Below are positions 43,996-51,724 of a stretch of 62,034 bases of DNA, one piece after another. The notes under the pieces were generated by a model that saw only the letters and a program-made list of their open reading frames with translations, was not told the origin of the DNA and did not search any database. The DNA is from Bacillota bacterium. Lineage in GTDB: Bacteria; Bacillota; Clostridia; Acetivibrionales; DSM-1351. The translations under genes and the position numbers were made by a program. The stretch covers positions 1 to 62,034 of the forward strand of contig JAEZUC010000099.1 in assembly GCA_023443515.1 (NCBI GenBank), given 5' to 3'. Numbering within the stretch: position 1 is the first letter of the stretch; each line of letters starts with the position of its first letter.

Positions 43996-44568
43996 CTATT
44001 CAGCAAAACTAAGCTTTCCGTTTTGCATACTGCTGACAATTGCAAGAGACTTAACATCAATGCCTTTTTCCCTCAGCAGTTTTCCACCATCCTGAAAACC
44101 TTTTTCGATAGCTATACCTATGCCTCCAAGCTTGGCTCCCGATTGTTCTACTATATTTGCAAGTCCTAAAGAAGCCTTTCCGTTAGCCAGAAAGTCATCA
44201 ATTATTAAAATGGTATCTTCTGAATTTATATAGGTTTTTGAAACCCTGATTGTATAGGTTTTTCCCTTGGTAAAAGAAAAAACTTCACTTAGATAAGCAT
44301 CACTGTCCAGATTCCTTGATTCTGTTTTCTTTGCGAAAATAACAGGAACATTGAAATATTGTGCCGTAATACAGGCAATACCAATACCCGATGCTTCTAT
44401 GGTAAGAATTTTTGTGATTTTTTTGTGGGCAAATTGATTGTAAAATTCCTTGCCCATCTCATTGAAAAGAGCTACATCCATTTGGTGATTCAGAAATGAA
44501 TCGACCTTTAATATGTCGTTTCCAATTACTCTTCCGTCTTTTAATATCCTCTGCTTTAAGAGTTCCAT
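43996..44568 (-). CDS. xpt: Xanthine phosphoribosyltransferase
   Basis: 190 residues from ATG at 44568 (GGAGG 5 nt upstream), the usual Xpt length; the longer open frame upstream is leader. It has the Xpt N-terminus MELLKQRILKDGRVIGNDILKVDSF (in part: KDGRVIGNDILKVDSF) and the PRPP-binding loop ILIIDDFLANGKA. It converts xanthine (and guanine less well) with PRPP to XMP, for purine salvage. First gene of a five-gene operon with the BMP transporter, controlled by the purine riboswitch. Confidence 0.95.
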   Translation of the reverse strand: MELLKQRILKDGRVIGNDILKVDSFLNHQMDVALFNEMGKEFYNQFAHKKITKILTIEASGIGIACITAQYFNVPVIFAKKTESRNLDSDAYLSEVFSFTKGKTYTIRVSKTYINSEDTILIIDDFLANGKASLGLANIVEQSGAKLGGIGIAIEKGFQDGGKLLREKGIDVKSLAIVSSMQNGKLSFAE

Positions 44569-44698
44569 CTTATCCTCCGGTAATATAAATGTCATTAATC
44601 GCAGTAATATCCATACCTTCACAAATGATACCAATTCCCATATCTGCTGGAGAAGATACCATAAGTATTTAAACATTACGGACTTACGTCATAAATCT

Positions 44699-44727
44699 AA
44701 AAAACTCCCAATCAGAGATTGGGAGTT
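44699..44727 (-). terminator. Riboswitch-controlled terminator of xpt
   Basis: Minus strand: AACTCCCAATC-TCTG-ATTGGGAGTT followed by T residues. It is placed between the purine aptamer and xpt, the expected OFF structure. An intermediate hairpin ATCTTA/TAAGAT lies between aptamer and terminator. Confidence 0.88.
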
Positions 44728-44765
44728 CAAAATCTTATGACAAAGTGCGATGTCTAAGATGAACA

Positions 44766-44832
44766 CCCGTAGCAAAGCCATTTACGGCGGCTTCGTAGAA
44801 ACTGTCGGACCATATTACCGAAAATATACGGG
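44766..44832 (-). promoter_or_regulatory. Purine riboswitch aptamer (guanine/xanthine-class position C74)
   Basis: Minus strand, 67 nt. P1 is CCCGTA/TACGGG, L2 contains AATATGG, J2/3 is AGTTTCTAC, and L3 is GCCGTAAAT. The ligand-pairing base next to P1 is C (as in guanine aptamers). Two core positions differ from the xpt reference of Bacillus: J1/2 reads TAT instead of TAA, and J3/1 reads GC instead of AC. It precedes xpt and a purine-nucleoside importer. Confidence 0.9.
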
Positions 44833-44850
44833 ATACTTTTCCTTAATTTA

Positions 44851-44879
44851 ATTTTATAGTTAAAAAAACAAAAAATCAA
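44851..44879 (-). promoter_or_regulatory. Sigma-A promoter of the xpt operon
   Basis: Minus strand: TTGATT (44879-44874), 17-bp spacer, TAAAAT (44856-44851), about 19 bp before the aptamer P1. The rest of 44880-44991 is AT-rich without features. Confidence 0.65.
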
Positions 44880-44991
44880 TTATTTGGAAAATATCTGTAT
44901 TTAAATTTTTTAATTAAACAAAACTAATAGTATTTCGACAAAATTATTTTATATTAGACAAAAGAAAAAATCAAGACAAATGTGAACATTT

Positions 44992-45489
44992 TTAAGAAAT
45001 ATGTTTAAAAAGTTCGTTTATTTTTCTTGTTCTCTCAATAAGAAACATTAATGGTAATCCAAGGACGTAACAAGATAATACCTGTCCCACCCCCACCGAT
45101 AGGATAGTAGCCAAAAGAGGCAAATCAGAAAGTACGCTAAGCATAATTCCAACTGCTACAGCATTTACCAGTACTGCCGGAAGAGGCGCCAACCATTTAC
45201 GCTTGGGTTTGTTATAGGTCAACTTATAGGTAAGGTAAGCCGCAAGAAGAGATGCAAGACTTCCTACAACCACATCCCATATTCCGTTTCCTCCCAGGAT
45301 ATTTGCCAGAATACACCCAACAAATAGGCCGGGTATGGCTACCGGTGTAAAATAAGGAAGCACTGTAAGTGCTTCAGCAAGCCTGCTTTGAAGGGGTTGA
45401 AAACTTGTTAAATAAAAAAGCATTGTAAGAACTAAATACACGGCTGCTATCATTGCTGCTACCGTTAACCTTCTGATATTTCTATTCAT
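44992..45489 (-). CDS. queT: Queuosine precursor transporter QueT (ECF S component)
   Basis: 165 residues from ATG at 45489 with GGAGGTTAAA upstream; the longer open frame covers the riboswitch leader. About five to six transmembrane helices. Typical QueT segments are FQPLQSRLAEALTVLPYFTP and FVGCILANILGGNGIWDVVVGSLASLLAA. As an energy-coupling-factor S component it needs a shared ECF ATPase module, not present here. It lies behind a preQ1-type aptamer, in line with uptake of a queuosine precursor. Confidence 0.93.
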   Translation of the reverse strand: MNRNIRRLTVAAMIAAVYLVLTMLFYLTSFQPLQSRLAEALTVLPYFTPVAIPGLFVGCILANILGGNGIWDVVVGSLASLLAAYLTYKLTYNKPKRKWLAPLPAVLVNAVAVGIMLSVLSDLPLLATILSVGVGQVLSCYVLGLPLMFLIERTRKINELFKHIS

Positions 45490-45531
45490 TTTAACCTCCA
45501 TTGCCGTGACAAGGTTCCTAAAAAAGCCTTT

Positions 45532-45571
45532 ATACAAAACAAAATACTGCCCTGCAATTAAAGCAGGCAGC
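45532..45571 (-). terminator. Terminator in the queT leader
   Basis: Minus strand: CTGCCTGC pairs with GCAGGGCAG (one bulged base), followed by TATTTTGTTTTG. It is the expected expression platform between the preQ1 aptamer and queT. Confidence 0.75.
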
Positions 45572-45575
45572 CTCG

Positions 45576-45614
45576 CCATAGTTTTGTTTTTAGACAGGAT
45601 GGTCACGAACTGTC
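45576..45614 (-). promoter_or_regulatory. preQ1-I-type riboswitch aptamer
   Basis: Minus strand: stem GACAG/CTGTC with loop TTCGTGACCATC, followed by the A-rich tail TAAAAACAAAACTATGG. This is the H-type pseudoknot layout of class I preQ1 aptamers. The gene downstream is queT, which matches the ligand. Confidence 0.85.
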
Positions 45615-45630
45615 TTTTTATTTTGTGTAG

Positions 45631-45659
45631 ATTATATCACTTTTAATATTTTAATTCAA
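45631..45659 (-). promoter_or_regulatory. Sigma-A promoter of queT
   Basis: Minus strand: TTGAAT (45659-45654), 17-bp spacer, TATAAT (45636-45631), about 17 bp before the aptamer. Confidence 0.85.
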
Positions 45660-45696
45660 TTATTTAAACTGAAAGTTACATAATTACATTTTTCCA

Positions 45697-45725
45697 TTTA
45701 CTATTGTGTTTATGTAATGTATAAT
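45697..45725 (+). promoter_or_regulatory. Sigma-A promoter of the FAD oxidoreductase gene
   Basis: TTTACT, 17-bp spacer, TATAAT. A small hairpin GGTAG/CTACC lies in the leader near 45737-45751, ahead of the GGAGG ribosome-binding site. Confidence 0.65.
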
Positions 45726-45801
45726 ATATTATTTGGGTAGACATTCTACCAGCTACCATTTGTAAAATAAAAAACTGACATTTTGTATATGGAGGGTTTA
45801 C

Positions 45802-47202
45802 ATGAACAATTCAATGTACGACGTTGTAATAATCGGTTGCGGTATATCCGGTATCTTTGCAGGATATGAACTGACTAAACAGAATCCCCAACTCAAGGTA
45901 GTGATGATTGAACAGGGACATGATATTACTAAAAGAACCTGCCCGATTGTTGCTAATAGGACAAAGGACTGTATCCGCTGTAAAACATGCGATATAATGC
46001 GTGGTTTCGGTGGTGCGGGAGCATATTCCGACGGTAAATTCAACTTTACAACTGCTTTCGGCGGCTGGCTGAATGATTATCTGCCTGATGACGAAGTTAT
46101 GAATCTTATCAATTATGTTGACAATGTAAATGTTGAATTCGGAGCAACAAAGGAAATGTTCTCCACATATACAGATGAAGCAAAAGCTATTGAAAAGAGA
46201 GCATTGGAAAATGATCTTCACCTTTTGCAGGCATCTGTAAAGCATCTTGGTACTGAAAACAATCTTGAAATACTTAAAAGACTATACAATTATCTGCTGG
46301 AACGTCTGGAACTTATGTGCAATACACAGGTTTTGAACATTGAACCCTGCAAGGACGGCGGTTATGCCGTAGAGTTACACGACGGACAAACCATTCACTG
46401 CAAGTATCTTATTGCAGCACCCGGTAGATCCGGAGCTGAGTGGTTTTCACAACAATGTAAAAGGTTAAAACTTGACCTTATTAATAATCAGGTTGATATC
46501 GGAGTTAGAGTCGAACTGCCTGCCAAGGTATTTGAACATATCACCGATGTTGTATACGAATCCAAGCTTGTGTACAGGACAAAGCAGTACGGTGACCTTG
46601 TTCGTACCTTCTGTATGAATCCATACGGACATGTTGTTTCAGAGAATGTTGACGGAATCGTAACAGTTAACGGACACAGCTATACTGATCCAAAGCTTAG
46701 AAGTGAAAATACAAACTTTGCACTTCTGGTTAGTAACAGGTTTACATCACCGTTTAATGAGCCTTACCAATACGGAAAGAGAATTGCCTCTCTTTCAAAT
46801 ATGCTTGGCGGAGGAGTACTGGTACAAAGGTTCGGAGATTTAATCAAGGGCGCAAGAACCAACCCTCACAGGCTGGGCCAGAGTTTCACTCACCCGACGT
46901 TAAATGCAACACCTGGAGATTTAAGCCTTGTCTTAACCAAGAGACATCTGGACAATATCATTGAAATGATTTATGCTCTTGACAAGATTGCTCCGGGTAC
47001 GGCGAATTATGATACACTGCTTTATGGTGTAGAGGTTAAATTCTACAGTTCAAGGCTTCAGTTGACTAATGAACTTGAAACCAAGCTTCCAAATATGTTT
47101 GCCATAGGCGACGGGGCCGGTGTAACAAGAGGACTTTCACAAGCCAGTGCCAGCGGTGTTCTTGCAGCAAGAACAATTATAAACAGAATCAGTAATTCTT
47201 AA
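45802..47202 (+). CDS. FAD-dependent oxidoreductase (COG2509-like)
   Basis: 466 residues. The N-terminal dinucleotide-binding motif is VVIIGCGISGIFAGYEL (8-24). A cysteine group CPIVANRTKDCIRCKTCDIMRGFGGAGAYSDGKF (in part: CIRCKTCDIMRGFGGAGA) is typical of this family. The C-terminal FAD motif is MFAIGDGAGVTRGLSQASASG. Members of this group are annotated as uncharacterised FAD-dependent dehydrogenases; the substrate is unknown. Single gene with its own promoter and terminator. Confidence 0.88.
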   Translation: MNNSMYDVVIIGCGISGIFAGYELTKQNPQLKVVMIEQGHDITKRTCPIVANRTKDCIRCKTCDIMRGFGGAGAYSDGKFNFTTAFGGWLNDYLPDDEVMNLINYVDNVNVEFGATKEMFSTYTDEAKAIEKRALENDLHLLQASVKHLGTENNLEILKRLYNYLLERLELMCNTQVLNIEPCKDGGYAVELHDGQTIHCKYLIAAPGRSGAEWFSQQCKRLKLDLINNQVDIGVRVELPAKVFEHITDVVYESKLVYRTKQYGDLVRTFCMNPYGHVVSENVDGIVTVNGHSYTDPKLRSENTNFALLVSNRFTSPFNEPYQYGKRIASLSNMLGGGVLVQRFGDLIKGARTNPHRLGQSFTHPTLNATPGDLSLVLTKRHLDNIIEMIYALDKIAPGTANYDTLLYGVEVKFYSSRLQLTNELETKLPNMFAIGDGAGVTRGLSQASASGVLAARTIINRISNS

Positions 47203-47211
47203 TTTTTAAGC

Positions 47212-47260
47212 AAAAAGCACTTTGTATCAAACCATAATGGCATGATACAAAGTGCTTTTT
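47212..47260. terminator. Bidirectional terminator
   Basis: AAAAAGCACTTTGTATCA pairs with TGATACAAAGTGCTTTTT. It sits between the oxidoreductase gene and the convergent cyclophilin gene. Confidence 0.93.
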
Positions 47261-47272
47261 TTGTTGAATAGT

Positions 47273-47794
47273 TTATACCTTTTCAGGTTCAGGGTATTCT
47301 ACACCAAAAGTTTCAACAGTAACCATCTTCATTACCTGAGGCTCCTTTGGCTTGTCATTGTAGTCAGTCTTTACGCTTACTATTCTATCAGCTTCTTCAA
47401 TTCCTTCGATTACCTTACCAAATGCAGCGTATTGACCGTCAAGGTGAGGTGCTTTTTCAACCATTATAAAGAACTGTGATCCGGCAGAGTCGGGTACCAT
47501 TGTTCTTGCCATGGAAAGAACTCCCTTGTCATGCTTTAAGTCATTTTTAAACCCGTTTGTTGAGAATTCTCCCTTGATACTGTAATCAGGTCCGCCCACT
47601 CCGGTTCCCTCCGGGTCTCCTCCCTGTATCATAAAACCGGGGATAACCCTGTGAAATATAACACCATTATAAAAGCCCTTATTTATAAGAGAAATAAAGT
47701 TATTTACGGTATTGGGAGCAATTTCAGGATACAGTTCAGCCTTCATAGTATTCCCGTTTTCCATTTCAAAAGTAACAATAGGATTTTTGTTCAT
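47273..47794 (-). CDS. ppiB: Peptidyl-prolyl cis-trans isomerase, cyclophilin type
   Basis: 173 residues, complete cyclophilin fold. FHRVIPGFMIQGGDPEGTGVGG (in part: FHRVIPGFMIQGGD) holds the catalytic arginine, and SAGSQFFIM and HLDGQYAAFGKVIEG follow. No signal peptide, so it is a cytosolic folding helper. GGAAGGA precedes the ATG. Confidence 0.95.
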   Translation of the reverse strand: MNKNPIVTFEMENGNTMKAELYPEIAPNTVNNFISLINKGFYNGVIFHRVIPGFMIQGGDPEGTGVGGPDYSIKGEFSTNGFKNDLKHDKGVLSMARTMVPDSAGSQFFIMVEKAPHLDGQYAAFGKVIEGIEEADRIVSVKTDYNDKPKEPQVMKMVTVETFGVEYPEPEKV

Positions 47795-47835
47795 ATATCA
47801 GCATTCCTTCCAAAATATATATTTTTTAGCTATAC

Positions 47836-49314
47836 TTATTTTATAGTTTTATCCACTGTTGTCAAGTATATTCTGTTATGCCATAATTCCAAACTTGTTT
47901 TTGTAAGAAATGCCAGATACCTAACTCCTGATGCCGCCAATATGAAAACGAAAATCATTTGAAAGTCCCGGTACCTGGACTGAATTTCTATAATTGAATA
48001 TACTCCAAAATTGGCAAGGGTAATTAATAAAATTGGGATAAACCCTTTTGTGTACTCTCTTTTTTTAATTTCTGTCAAAACTCCTATTACCGCCAAAATA
48101 AATATGAAGCAATAAAAAACCTTTTCCAGCTTCAATATTCTTATTTTAAAGTTCTCATATTCAATATGCTTTCCCAACAATGTTATGCCACTTTGATTTA
48201 AGTATTTGAAACCCCAATCGATTGACCCATCCATTTTTACCCACATTTTTTCATGTTTTCTAATCATTAAATCTTTTATTTTTTCTCTATCTGTAAGCCT
48301 TTTTTTTATGATTTCTAAAGCCAGTTGGTTTCTGAGTTTACTATCTTTGATTGAAACAAGTTTTACAGCGTCCTCATTGGAATAAAGACCTGCAGTCTCA
48401 TTGTTTAAGCCCACCACTATTTTATACAAGGGAAAGTTGTTTTCCAGCCCGTTCTGATTTACGCCTGAAATTTGAGTTGCCAAGGACATACTTTTTCCTA
48501 CAAGTAAGTAAACCGCCACAAAGCTAAAAATACTTATTGTTTTCACCTTCACTTTTTTATCAGCGCTTTTGTGTAATAATTCTATTACCGCCCAAATAAT
48601 AAATGCGACAACAACTACTATTCCCTGGGGACGTAAAGCATTTCCAACAGCAATCATTACAGCTGACAATACACTATTGCTTACAGTTTTGGTTTTTCTG
48701 AACAAATACAGGTAAACTCCCAGCAATATAAAAAAATTGGATACATGCTGGTTTGTAAGCACGGAACACAAGAAAAATGCAGCAGGGTAAAAAAGGTACG
48801 TTACAGATATAAGTCTTCCGTACCTATCACCAACAAGCTTTTCTGAAATCATATATATCAGTACATTAACGCCTGCTATAAACAAGCAGTTGCATACTTT
48901 TAGACCAATCACATTAAGGCCAAGTTTAAGAAGAAAACCATAATACAAAACAATTCCCGTCTGATATGACCATAATCGGAAATACGTTGTATTTGCAAAA
49001 GAAAAATCGCCTTGTGCCAGCTTCACTGCTGCATTGTAAATTAATTTAAAATCTGATTGTGGAATTGCATTATAACGAACCGCAACAAAGCCTTTTAGAC
49101 AGAAAGCCATAATAAACAATAGTATTGCAAATATTCTTTTATTTGCCTTTAGTCTATAAACTACTAAACACACACATATACAAAAAAGCTCTAAAGGGAA
49201 AATATAGACCGACGCTTTATTTTGTATTACAAATATAAAATTCCAGATAGATATGATTATCAGATACACTAAACAAAATAATATTAATGTTCTTTCTGTG
49301 ATTTTTTTTAACAT
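47836..49314 (-). CDS. GT-C-like polytopic membrane protein (ArnT/PMT-like)
   Basis: 492 residues with about 11-12 hydrophobic segments. The first extracytoplasmic loop carries an acidic motif (PQSDFKLIYNAA, D near residue 98), as in GT-C glycosyltransferases that use lipid-linked sugars. LRPQGIVVVVAF and the late SRYRDFQMIFVFIL are also typical of GT39-related proteins. It may transfer sugars to a surface polymer or protein; acceptor unknown. Ribosome-binding site GAAAGG. No operon partner (42 bp before the cyclophilin gene, same strand). Confidence 0.7.
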   Translation of the reverse strand: MLKKITERTLILFCLVYLIIISIWNFIFVIQNKASVYIFPLELFCICVCLVVYRLKANKRIFAILLFIMAFCLKGFVAVRYNAIPQSDFKLIYNAAVKLAQGDFSFANTTYFRLWSYQTGIVLYYGFLLKLGLNVIGLKVCNCLFIAGVNVLIYMISEKLVGDRYGRLISVTYLFYPAAFFLCSVLTNQHVSNFFILLGVYLYLFRKTKTVSNSVLSAVMIAVGNALRPQGIVVVVAFIIWAVIELLHKSADKKVKVKTISIFSFVAVYLLVGKSMSLATQISGVNQNGLENNFPLYKIVVGLNNETAGLYSNEDAVKLVSIKDSKLRNQLALEIIKKRLTDREKIKDLMIRKHEKMWVKMDGSIDWGFKYLNQSGITLLGKHIEYENFKIRILKLEKVFYCFIFILAVIGVLTEIKKREYTKGFIPILLITLANFGVYSIIEIQSRYRDFQMIFVFILAASGVRYLAFLTKTSLELWHNRIYLTTVDKTIK

Positions 49315-49443
49315 ATACTTCGTAACCTTTCAACTATGATAAATACTATATATATTTACTTGTTTTACCATTATTGCACTAGGTTACCATATATGTCAAT
49401 TATGTCATGTATTCTTAATGAAAGATGTACATAAATGTAATAT

Positions 49444-49482
49444 AAAAAAAGTACCTAACCTCAGGCTAGATACTTTTTCGTT
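49444..49482 (-). terminator. Rho-independent terminator of the topoisomerase operon
   Basis: Minus strand: AAAAAGTATCTAG-CCTGAGG-TTAGGTACTTTTTTT. It lies immediately beyond the ParC-like stop. Confidence 0.85.
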
Positions 49483-51669
49483 TTATTCCAAATCAAGACT
49501 CATCTGTTTTTCAGGCTTGTCCTCTTCTTTAATGTAACAACCTATTGCCGGAATATTTTTTGTTCTGTAATAATCAATATTAGACAATGTCATTTCATCC
49601 AGTCTTTTGATTCCTGTCATGGTACTGCCCTTCTTTGACGTAAGAATCTGAACTCCCTGTGAGTTTTTTGTTGTTTTAACATTAATACTATCTGTATTAA
49701 ACACAAGTAACTTGTTAATGCTACTTATCGCAATCAGTTCAATATCCTCGGTTACAAAAAACATTCTTATAAGTGGCGAACCATTGTAGTAAGCATTCGC
49801 AAGCTTTTTGCGGTTTGTCTTGGTAGCATACCCTGAAAGATCAATTTTTGCACCCTTGCCATTTTCATAGAAAAACAGCATATATCCCTCGTAATTGTCA
49901 GTGGCTGTAATGTAAATTATTTTTTCGTCGGTATCAAGACCAAGAAAATTGGTTAGGTATTCTCCCAGACTGCTTGCTTTGCAATCCGGTATCTCATAAA
50001 TCTTTGTTTTATATACGTTATATTTATTGGTGAACAGCAGCAAGTCAGCCTTGTTATGCGTCTCCACCTCCTGAACTATGGTATCATCATCCTTTAGCTT
50101 ATGTTCAGGGTTTGCTCTCAGAGAAACCAATGGTATCTTTTTGAGGTAGTTGTGTTCAGTAAGGAATACCTTCAGGTTATAGTCTTCTATAAAGTGTTCA
50201 GTAGTTATTTCCTCAACTTGTTCATCGCTTATGATTTCAGTACGTCTTGGTTTTCCAAACTTTTTAGCTATCTCACCAAGCTGTTTCTGGATTATTTTTT
50301 TTACTTTCTTTTCGTTTCCATAGATGTCTTTAAGTTCAGCTATTTCTTTTACGAGATTATCCGTCTCCCCTACCCTGTTTAGTATATACTCCTTGTTAAG
50401 GTTTCTCAGCTTAATTTCTGCTATGTAATCAGCCTGTATCTGATCTATTCCAAAGCCACCCATCAAATTTGGTACAACCATTGCTTCCTGTTCAGTACCT
50501 CTGATAATCTTAATTGCTTTGTCAATGTCCATGAGTATTTTTTTGAGGCCCATTAACAAATGAAGCTTGTCGCTCTTTTTTTCTATATCATAAAGTATCT
50601 GGCGCTTCAAACAGTCGATTCTGAAGGACAGCCATTCATTCAAAATAGTTCTGATCCCCATTACTCTGGGTCGTCCATGTATGAGAATGTTGAAATTACA
50701 GTTAAAGCTGTCCTGGAGCGGAGTAAGCTTAAACAGCTTGTTCATCAGTACGTCCGGATCAGTATTCTTTTTAAGGTCAAGGGTCACCTTCAGACCGTTC
50801 AAATCCGTTTCATCCCTGACATCGGTTATTTCTCTGATTTTACCACCCTTTATCAGCTCGATTATCTGGTCGATAATAGCCTCAACCGTTGTTGTATAAG
50901 GTATTTCAATAATTTCAATGCAATTGTTTTCCTTATCGTACTTGTATCTTGCGCGAACCTTGAAACTGCCTCTGCCGTTATTATATATATCCCTTATTTC
51001 CTTTGCGGAATATATAAGCTGTCCTCCTGATGAGAAATCAGGTGCTTTAAGATAGTCTTCAATTACAATGTTTTCATCATCTATAAGTGCTGATGTTGTT
51101 TTACATATCTCTTCAAGATTGAAACTGCAGATATTGCTGGCCATTCCAACGGCTATGCCTTGATTGGCATTTACCAGTATACTTGGAAAAGTAGTTGGCA
51201 ACAAAACAGGCTCTTTCATTGTTCCGTCATAGTTGTCAACAAAATCGACTGTATTTTTATCAATGTCCTTGAAAATTTCCTCACATATTTTGTCAAGCTT
51301 GGCTTCGGTATACCTGGGCGCTGCAAACTTCATATCTCTTGAGTACTGCTTTCCGAAGTTACCTTTTGATTCTACAAATGGATGAAGCAAAGCATTATTA
51401 CCCCTGGTCATTCTTACCATTGTCTCATATATTGCCATATCTCCATGGGGATTCAACTTCATGGTTTGTCCGACAATGTTGGAAGACTTGGTTTTAGCCC
51501 CTGTCAGCAAAGACATCTTATACATAGTGTACAGAAGCTTTCTGTGGGAAGGTTTAAACCCGTCAATTTCAGGTATGGCTCTGGAAACTATAACACTCAT
51601 GGCATAGGGCATATAATTACTTTCCAGAGTTTCTGTAATATTTTGTTCAACCAGATTTTTATGAGTCAT
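49483..51669 (-). CDS. Type IIA topoisomerase subunit A (ParC-like)
   Basis: 728 residues. The breakage-reunion domain has the catalytic tyrosine in AAPRYTEAKL (near residue 119), with SRAIPEIDGFKPSHRKLLYTM and PHGDMAIYETMVRM ahead. The C-terminal beta-propeller region (about 490-728) is short, and no canonical GyrA box (QRRGGKG) is seen, which points to a topoisomerase IV-like or specialised enzyme rather than the main gyrase. It follows the ParE-like gene by 55 bp. The housekeeping gyrase should be elsewhere. Confidence 0.9.
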   Translation of the reverse strand: MTHKNLVEQNITETLESNYMPYAMSVIVSRAIPEIDGFKPSHRKLLYTMYKMSLLTGAKTKSSNIVGQTMKLNPHGDMAIYETMVRMTRGNNALLHPFVESKGNFGKQYSRDMKFAAPRYTEAKLDKICEEIFKDIDKNTVDFVDNYDGTMKEPVLLPTTFPSILVNANQGIAVGMASNICSFNLEEICKTTSALIDDENIVIEDYLKAPDFSSGGQLIYSAKEIRDIYNNGRGSFKVRARYKYDKENNCIEIIEIPYTTTVEAIIDQIIELIKGGKIREITDVRDETDLNGLKVTLDLKKNTDPDVLMNKLFKLTPLQDSFNCNFNILIHGRPRVMGIRTILNEWLSFRIDCLKRQILYDIEKKSDKLHLLMGLKKILMDIDKAIKIIRGTEQEAMVVPNLMGGFGIDQIQADYIAEIKLRNLNKEYILNRVGETDNLVKEIAELKDIYGNEKKVKKIIQKQLGEIAKKFGKPRRTEIISDEQVEEITTEHFIEDYNLKVFLTEHNYLKKIPLVSLRANPEHKLKDDDTIVQEVETHNKADLLLFTNKYNVYKTKIYEIPDCKASSLGEYLTNFLGLDTDEKIIYITATDNYEGYMLFFYENGKGAKIDLSGYATKTNRKKLANAYYNGSPLIRMFFVTEDIELIAISSINKLLVFNTDSINVKTTKNSQGVQILTSKKGSTMTGIKRLDEMTLSNIDYYRTKNIPAIGCYIKEEDKPEKQMSLDLE

Positions 51670-51724
51670 TTTTTGCCTCTTTCCTTTATTTCTATATATT
51701 TAAAGTGCAGTAATTCTATTTATA

